From NCBI GenBank assembly GCA_025356595.1, contig JANXSQ010000150.1, forward strand, positions 1 to 49,504: a stretch of DNA of 49,504 nt. The letters run 5' to 3'. The notes beneath the pieces were generated by a model. The model did no database searches. It saw only the letters and a program-made list of their open reading frames with translations, and had not been told where the DNA came from. The stretch is from Janthinobacterium sp. GTDB taxonomy: Bacteria > Pseudomonadota > Gammaproteobacteria > Burkholderiales > Burkholderiaceae_D. Shown one piece after another: positions 44,449 through 49,504 of the stretch (its first letter is position 1; each line of letters starts with the position of its first letter). The position numbers and the translations under genes are program-made.

Positions 44449-47154
44449 GTGAACATATCGCTGAAGAGCCTGAAAGAACTCATCATGGGGCGGCAGAACA
44501 ACCGTATTTTGCGGCTCTCGTTCCCGCACGACGACGGCCCGGCCTGCGAATTCGTCGTCAACAAGCTCGAGGCCTTCGAGGGCCTGTCGCGCGACTTCGA
44601 ATTCACCCTCGAAATCCTGTCCGACAATCCGTCTCTGGCGCTCAAGGACATCCAGGGCAAGCTGCTCAGCGTCGAGTTGGTGTGCGGCGACGGCACGCTG
44701 CGCTATTTTTCCGGCTATTGCTTCAGCTTCCGCCTGAAGAAGGCGGAGAACATCGCCTTCTACGAAGCGAAGCTGGCGCCATGGTTCAAGTACTTGAGCC
44801 TGCGCAAGGACAACTACCTGTTCCATAACGCGAACCTGGGCGACCAGACGGCCAGCATCTTCGCCGACTACGCAGGCCACGCGAGCTGGGACCTGCGCCT
44901 GGCCGGTGAGGACGCGGCGATGACCGACGCCTGCCAGTTCGACGAGAGCGACGGCAACTACCTGCAGCGGCGCTGGGAGGCGGCCGGCTGGCACTATTTC
45001 TACGAGCACGGCGCCACCGGCCACAAGCTGGTCCTGTCGGACGACACGACGCGCGCCGCGCCGATCGACGGCGGCGGCGCGATCCGCCTGCACCGCCACG
45101 GCGGCGCGCTGGAGGAGGACGGCATCAGCGAATGGTCGCCGGTGCGCCGGATCACGGCCGGCAACGTGGCGCTGGCGGCCTACGATTTCAAGACGGCCGC
45201 GCCGCGCGCCAGCGGCATGCCGGGCATGCACCAGTCCGGCAAGGTGCTGGACATCGAATCCTACGAATACACGGGCGCCTACGGCTTCAAGACGCGCGCC
45301 GACGGCGAGCGCCTGGCGCGCCTGCGCATGGAGGAGCTGGAGGCGCACGCCAAGCACATCGACGCCAGCGGCAACAACCGCCACGCCATCCCCGGCCGCA
45401 GCTTCCGCCTGGTGGAGCGTTTCGGCGCCGGCGGCGAGGCGGGCCGGAACGAGTACCTGATACTGGAAGTCGAGCATCTGGCGACCAACAACTATCTGCA
45501 ACAGGCCGACGAGGCGCCGCACTACAGCAACCGGCTGCGCTGCAGCCGCAAGGCGGTGCCGTGGCGTCCGGGGCGCGGTTTCAACAGCGTCGACACCAAA
45601 ATCCTGGCGCCGCAGACGGCCACCGTGGTCGGGCCGCAGGGCCAGGGCAGCATCCACACCGACCAGTTCGGACGGATACGGGTGCAGTTCCACTGGGACC
45701 GGGTCGGCGTCAACGACAGCGCCAGCTCGGCCTGGTTGCGCGTGTCGAGCGCCTGGGCCGGCGGCCAGCTGGGCGCGGCGGCCATCCCCCGGGTCGGCGC
45801 GGAGGTGATCGTGATGTGGCTGGACGGCTCGCCCGACCGGCCCATCGTCACCGGCGCCGTCCACAACGCGCGCTACATGGCGCCGTGGGCCTTGCCGAGC
45901 CAGCAGGCGCTGACGGGCCTGCGCAGCCGCGAGCTGACGCCGTCCGGCGGCAACGCGGCGGTCGGGCGCAGCAATCACCTGATCCTGGACGACACCAACG
46001 AGCAGATCCAGGCGCAGTTGAAGAGCGACCACCAGCACAGCCAGCTGTCGCTCGGGCATATCACCCGCGTCGAAAGCAACGCCGGGCGCAGGGATGCGCG
46101 GGGCGAGGGTTGGGAACTGGCTTCCGACGCGTGGGGCGTGGCGCGCGCCGGCAAGGGCATGCTGATCACGACCGAGGCGCGACCGCGCGCCGCCTCGCAC
46201 ATCAAGGACATGGGCGAGACGGTCGCGCGCCTGTCTGCCGCGCGCGACTTGCACGAGGTGCAAGCCGACATGGCGCGCCAGCATGGGGCGCAAGAGAAAA
46301 CGGGGCAGCAAGCGGCCGTGGCCGACGCCATCAAGGCGCAAAACGATGCCATCAAGGGAGCGGGCGGCGGCACCTTTCCCGAACTGAGCGCGCCGCATCT
46401 GGTGCTGGCCAGCCCGGCGGGGATTGAAATGACCACGGCGAAGTCGACCCACATCGCCAGCGACCAGCACACCGCCCTCACCACGGGCAAGAGCCTGTCG
46501 ATTGCCAGCGGCGACAGCCTGTTCGCCAGCATCCGGCAAACCTTACGCTTGTTCGTGCACAAGGCCGGCATGAAAATGATCGCGGCGGCCGGTGATATCG
46601 ACATGCAGGCGCTGACGGACAGCATCAACATTCTGGCGAAGCTCAACATCACGCAGACGGCCAACCGGATTACGATCACCGCCAAGGAAGAGGTCGTCAT
46701 TAATGGCGGCGGCAGTTACACCAGGTACAACGCTGGCGGGATTGAGCATGGCACGAATGGAAGCTGGGTGGCGCATGCGGCGAATCATAATATGAGTGGG
46801 CCAATGGGTATGCCCATCAGTTCCATTGTTCCTATTAATTTCTCGGCCACTCCCGCAGCATATAGTCAGCAAATAAATGTTAGTAAAATGATACATAATG
46901 ATCCGGAATTAATCGGAGCACATTATGAGATATGGACCAAGGGCGCGGATGCTAGATTGTTGGCGCAAGGAATTATTGACTCGACTGGTAAGTCGGTACG
47001 AATTTTCACAAAATCTGCAGAGGAATTGGAGATTATTGTTGGGGATAATGAATGGCAGTCATATATTCATACGGAAAATAATGAAAAAATTAATCAGGAC
47101 GACGTTGTTAGTGATGACGTTGATGATGATACTAGTGACGATGAGCAAGGGTAA
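44449..47154 (+). CDS. vgrG: VgrG (TssI) spike with DUF2345 and C-terminal tail domain
   Basis: A 901-residue trimeric spike protein at the tip of the Hcp tube. The gp27-like part covers about 1-380 (FEFTLEILSDNPSLALKDIQ, then WHYFYEHGATGHKLVLSDDT). The gp5 OB-fold is about 385-470 (GSIHTDQFGRIRVQFHWDR). A DUF2345 beta-helix covers about 640-780 (LVLASPAGIEMTTAKSTHIA). The C-terminal domain (about 823-875, YEIWTKGADARLLAQGIIDS) resembles the transthyretin-like effector-docking tails of other VgrGs. The end is very acidic. GTG 44449 has AGG eight bases upstream; ATG 44485 is an alternative. From about 46730 the DNA becomes AT-rich, so the tail was probably exchanged with the cargo genes. Confidence 0.95.
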   Translation: MNISLKSLKELIMGRQNNRILRLSFPHDDGPACEFVVNKLEAFEGLSRDFEFTLEILSDNPSLALKDIQGKLLSVELVCGDGTLRYFSGYCFSFRLKKAENIAFYEAKLAPWFKYLSLRKDNYLFHNANLGDQTASIFADYAGHASWDLRLAGEDAAMTDACQFDESDGNYLQRRWEAAGWHYFYEHGATGHKLVLSDDTTRAAPIDGGGAIRLHRHGGALEEDGISEWSPVRRITAGNVALAAYDFKTAAPRASGMPGMHQSGKVLDIESYEYTGAYGFKTRADGERLARLRMEELEAHAKHIDASGNNRHAIPGRSFRLVERFGAGGEAGRNEYLILEVEHLATNNYLQQADEAPHYSNRLRCSRKAVPWRPGRGFNSVDTKILAPQTATVVGPQGQGSIHTDQFGRIRVQFHWDRVGVNDSASSAWLRVSSAWAGGQLGAAAIPRVGAEVIVMWLDGSPDRPIVTGAVHNARYMAPWALPSQQALTGLRSRELTPSGGNAAVGRSNHLILDDTNEQIQAQLKSDHQHSQLSLGHITRVESNAGRRDARGEGWELASDAWGVARAGKGMLITTEARPRAASHIKDMGETVARLSAARDLHEVQADMARQHGAQEKTGQQAAVADAIKAQNDAIKGAGGGTFPELSAPHLVLASPAGIEMTTAKSTHIASDQHTALTTGKSLSIASGDSLFASIRQTLRLFVHKAGMKMIAAAGDIDMQALTDSINILAKLNITQTANRITITAKEEVVINGGGSYTRYNAGGIEHGTNGSWVAHAANHNMSGPMGMPISSIVPINFSATPAAYSQQINVSKMIHNDPELIGAHYEIWTKGADARLLAQGIIDSTGKSVRIFTKSAEELEIIVGDNEWQSYIHTENNEKINQDDVVSDDVDDDTSDDEQG

Positions 47155-47157
47155 AGT

Positions 47158-48423
47158 ATGACTAGTTGGAAAGAATTTTTCGATAGTTTCAAAGGGAAAG
47201 AAGCTGCTCCATTGCCCGGTGCATTGATGATTAACTTTGTAAATCGATATTTGGATGGGATGGAAGGCGTAAAATATAAAATTGAATTCGAAGGCCAAGA
47301 AAAATGTGGTGTAACTACAACAGATAAATATTCCGTTCAGATTGACCCAAAAACAATTTCTCCAATAAAAGTATACGCATGGTCAAGAAGAACTAGAGGT
47401 TATAAATTAATCGATACTGTTGTGCCAAAAATTGGGCAGCCGCAGCTCGTGAACGAACGCATGAAAACTTTCAAACACGACAGCCGAACCCACCCACATC
47501 CAGAGGGCACTTCAGAGGTTGCGCCGCAAGCCCCAGCGACTGCGCCACAGGCACCGGCTGCTCCACATGCACCTGCGGCACCGCATGTTCCAGCCCCCGG
47601 ACCTTCACCAACGGAAAATCAGGGTGTTAGGCCGAACCAAAGGACAAATCCCGAAGGTGAGCCAGAGCATCATACTGAACGGCCAGTGCCAGGCGCAATT
47701 ACAGTCGTTCAGCTAAAGAAAATATTTGCTTCCGCAGGCGATGCGTATTTAAAGCAAGTTGCGGATGAGTTGAATACAGACTTAATTAAATACAAGCTTG
47801 ATACTATTTTCCGACGAGCTCATTTTTTTGCGCAAGTGCGTCAAGAAGCGGGGCCGGATTTGCATGCAAATGAAGAGAATATGAATTATTTGCCAGGAGT
47901 ACTTAAACAATATGCATATTATAAGCGGCACCCAGAGGAAAAACTAACTGACGCTCGAATTGAGACCTTCTCTATGGTTGAGAAAACAGTTCATGGAAAA
48001 AAGAAGATGGTTAAGGTTAAGACCATTACCCAGCGAGCCAATCAAGAAGTTATTGCAAATAAGGCTTATGAGTTGCGGCTAGGGAATGGCGCCATGAGTA
48101 CTGGGGATGGATGGAAGTATCGCGGGAGAGGATTTATTCAGCTAACTGGAAAAGGTCAATATGTAGCATTAGTTAAGGAGTATCACAATTATTGGGATGG
48201 AGATTGCCCAGATTTTTTATTGCATCCCGAAAAAATGAAGGTGTTTCCAAATACTGTTCGCTCGGCAGTATGGTATTGGTGTCATAATAAATTATATAAA
48301 TTAGCCGATGTTGGCGCGACTAATGAAGTTGTTGACTCAATAACATCTGTTGTTAATAATAATACGGATACGTATGAAGACAGGCAAGCGAATTTTTCTA
48401 TAACATATGCTGCTTTTAGATAG
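47158..48423 (+). CDS. putative T6SS cell-wall hydrolase effector (GH19-like)
   Basis: A 421-residue protein starting three bases after vgrG, in AT-rich DNA unlike the genome. Residues 1-110 form an uncharacterised beta-rich domain (KYKIEFEGQEKCGVTTTDKY). Residues 122-150 are an Ala/Pro/His linker. Residues about 180-421 resemble GH19 chitinase/endolysin domains, with candidate catalytic acids E230 (HFFAQVRQEAG) and E240 (NEENMNYLPG) and the substrate-cleft motif YRGRGFIQLTG (321-331). There is no signal peptide, as expected for a spike-delivered toxin. The likely target is peptidoglycan in the periplasm of rivals. The downstream gene is its probable immunity partner. Activity and delivery are inferred. 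Confidence 0.82.
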   Translation: MTSWKEFFDSFKGKEAAPLPGALMINFVNRYLDGMEGVKYKIEFEGQEKCGVTTTDKYSVQIDPKTISPIKVYAWSRRTRGYKLIDTVVPKIGQPQLVNERMKTFKHDSRTHPHPEGTSEVAPQAPATAPQAPAAPHAPAAPHVPAPGPSPTENQGVRPNQRTNPEGEPEHHTERPVPGAITVVQLKKIFASAGDAYLKQVADELNTDLIKYKLDTIFRRAHFFAQVRQEAGPDLHANEENMNYLPGVLKQYAYYKRHPEEKLTDARIETFSMVEKTVHGKKKMVKVKTITQRANQEVIANKAYELRLGNGAMSTGDGWKYRGRGFIQLTGKGQYVALVKEYHNYWDGDCPDFLLHPEKMKVFPNTVRSAVWYWCHNKLYKLADVGATNEVVDSITSVVNNNTDTYEDRQANFSITYAAFR

Positions 48424-48432
48424 GTGATTTTA

Positions 48433-48981
48433 ATGAAGATTTTTCTTTTGTGCGTCGCAATCACATTCAATTATTCTAATGCTATTGCTGATGAGTTAAC
48501 TCATTGCAATAAAAGTGAAAATATAGTTTTTTCATGTGTTGCAGGTAAGAAAATTATTTCTATATGTGCTAAACCGGTGAGTGGAGCGGAAGAGTTGATT
48601 GAGTATCGCTATGGGGGCGAAGGAAAACTAGAAATGACATACGGCGCAGAAAATAAAAATAAAAATAAATTTTACGCAAGTTCTCAGCCAGTTAACCCTA
48701 AAGCTCAAGTTAATGAATTGTGGTTTGATAAAGGTGATTTTAGATATCTTACATTTTCTTGCAGGGGAGGTGACTGTAAAGTTGCCGCAGGATTAATTGT
48801 TTATAAGAATGATGAGATGATTTCAAAGAAAATTTGTGAATACAACCCATCTGGTCATAATGCCATTAATTTGAAAGGGGTTGATTTTGATGCGTCTGTA
48901 TCGACAAATCCTTCTGTCGAATTTAAAGAGGAATATCCAGATTTAACCACAGTTTTTCCTGTAAGAGAGGGGAGATATTAA
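48433..48981 (+). CDS. putative periplasmic immunity protein
   Basis: A 182-residue protein with a signal peptide (KIFLLCVAITFNYSNAIA, cleaved near residue 19). The mature part has six cysteines (C25, C35, C45, C110, C115, C135), enough for three disulfides. I recognise no family. It starts nine bases after the effector stop, is equally AT-rich, and is exported to the compartment where a cell-wall hydrolase would act. That is the standard layout of an immunity gene for a periplasmic toxin. An in-frame GTG at 48424 is an alternative start. The role is inferred from position and localisation. Confidence 0.7.
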   Translation: MKIFLLCVAITFNYSNAIADELTHCNKSENIVFSCVAGKKIISICAKPVSGAEELIEYRYGGEGKLEMTYGAENKNKNKFYASSQPVNPKAQVNELWFDKGDFRYLTFSCRGGDCKVAAGLIVYKNDEMISKKICEYNPSGHNAINLKGVDFDASVSTNPSVEFKEEYPDLTTVFPVREGRY

Positions 48982-49406
48982 ATTATATTCGAAGATTGTT
49001 ATGGATATACAAAGATGAAAAACTTCAGAAAATCCCTGATTTTCTCATTGGGCAAAGATTGAGATATACAATTTAGAATATTCAAATGGGCGCCAGATTA
49101 AGTAAATTATTATTTTTACAATAAAAATATTTCGAAGGCATTCCCGTTGAAATAATTGGTATAAAAAACTAATTTCAATTCATTAATATTTTTATGGGGA
49201 ATGAACTGAAAAAATCTGCATAAAAAGAATGAGCGCTGAATGTTAGTTTTGACAAGGCGCCTAACCAGGTTAAATTTAATTATTTGGCGACCTGCGGTCT
49301 CTTCAGCGGCGTACGCTAATGAGATGAAATTCACATAAATATAGGAGGACAGTTGTTTTTTTGCCCTCCGTTTCTTGAATTGTCGACATGTTTCTTTTTT
49401 ATATTC
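48982..49406. other. AT-rich region without a supported gene
   Basis: About 425 bases of AT-rich DNA after the immunity gene. A minus-strand open frame of 107 codons (49116-49439) has no recognisable domain and a low-complexity composition. A short plus-strand frame (49240-49338) encodes about 32 residues without relatives that I know. The region could be remnants of older cargo genes or a spacer before the next module. Confidence 0.4.
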
Positions 49407-49504
49407 ATGAGTAGGGGCGGTTTCAAATCCCAAGTGCAACGCTGGGTTAATGAACAGTATTCATTGGATGTTGTAGCAGGGCTATGTGCTGAGTATAAAC
49501 GACC
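49407..49504 (+). CDS. possible gene start, cut by the window edge
   Basis: ATG 49407 opens a frame that stays open to the end of the window (32 codons, beginning MSRGGFKSQVQRWVNEQYSL). No clear Shine-Dalgarno precedes it. An upstream in-frame TTG at 49353 has GGAGG (49344-49348) four bases before it, but the added residues are Phe-rich and unlikely. I do not recognise the family. Confidence 0.25.
   Translation, partial: MSRGGFKSQVQRWVNEQYSLDVVAGLCAEYKR

Noticed and set aside
49116-49439. 107-codon minus-strand frame near the right edge
   Set aside because: No domain, no clear ribosome site and AT-rich low-complexity residues; it is not supported as a gene.

Overview
The window looks like a chromosomal segment of a GC-rich betaproteobacterium, most likely of the Oxalobacteraceae (Massilia, Duganella or Janthinobacterium group). 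This rests on codon use, the gene families present, a NarXL pair beside moaA and nnrS, and a Burkholderiales-style type VI secretion (T6SS) locus. No 16S or tRNA gene was seen, so the placement is inference. Almost every long frame opposite a real gene is a GC-rich shadow.

Layout. (1) 118-5550: nitrate and nitric-oxide block, with moaA (molybdenum cofactor), narX/narL (nitrate two-component system), an atypical small HMA metal-binding protein and nnrS. (2) 5633-6777: a DUF481 outer-membrane protein and a small membrane protein, both on the minus strand. (3) 7288-14041: phosphoenolpyruvate-node enzymes ppc, gap, pyk and eno, with strongly structured leaders before ppc and pyk. (4) 14228-21117: a LysR regulator divergent from an operon of a DUF1445 (D-glutamate cyclase-like) protein, an MFS transporter and a fused ATP-dependent 5-oxoprolinase, read here as a D-glutamate/pyroglutamate use module. 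(5) 21342-25641: a secreted Cache protein, AMP nucleosidase, then two divergent hemerythrin genes, one fused to a universal-stress domain. Each has a perfect FNR/Anr box at class II spacing. (6) 25681-29057: a HAD-UbiA fusion, a small membrane ORF, an orphan ParA and a degenerate hemerythrin-like protein. (7) 29407-32430: a PAS/GAF/GGDEF/EAL protein.

(8) 32454-48981: a T6SS locus. tssL and tssK run leftward. A TPR lipoprotein, tssB, tssC, hcp, tssE, tssF, tssG, tssH (clpV) and vgrG run rightward. Two AT-rich cargo genes follow: a GH19-like cell-wall hydrolase effector with an N-terminal domain resembling the VgrG tail, and a secreted cysteine-rich putative immunity protein. tssA, tssM, a recognisable tssJ and a PAAR gene are not in the window. 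The last 520 bases are AT-rich and nearly empty, with the possible start of another gene at the edge.

Themes linking the regions are low-oxygen and nitrogen-oxide physiology (regions 1 and 5) and interbacterial competition (region 8). The items most worth following are the paired Fnr-controlled hemerythrins with a shared iron-ligand substitution, the DUF1445-oxoprolinase operon, and the VgrG-effector-immunity island.
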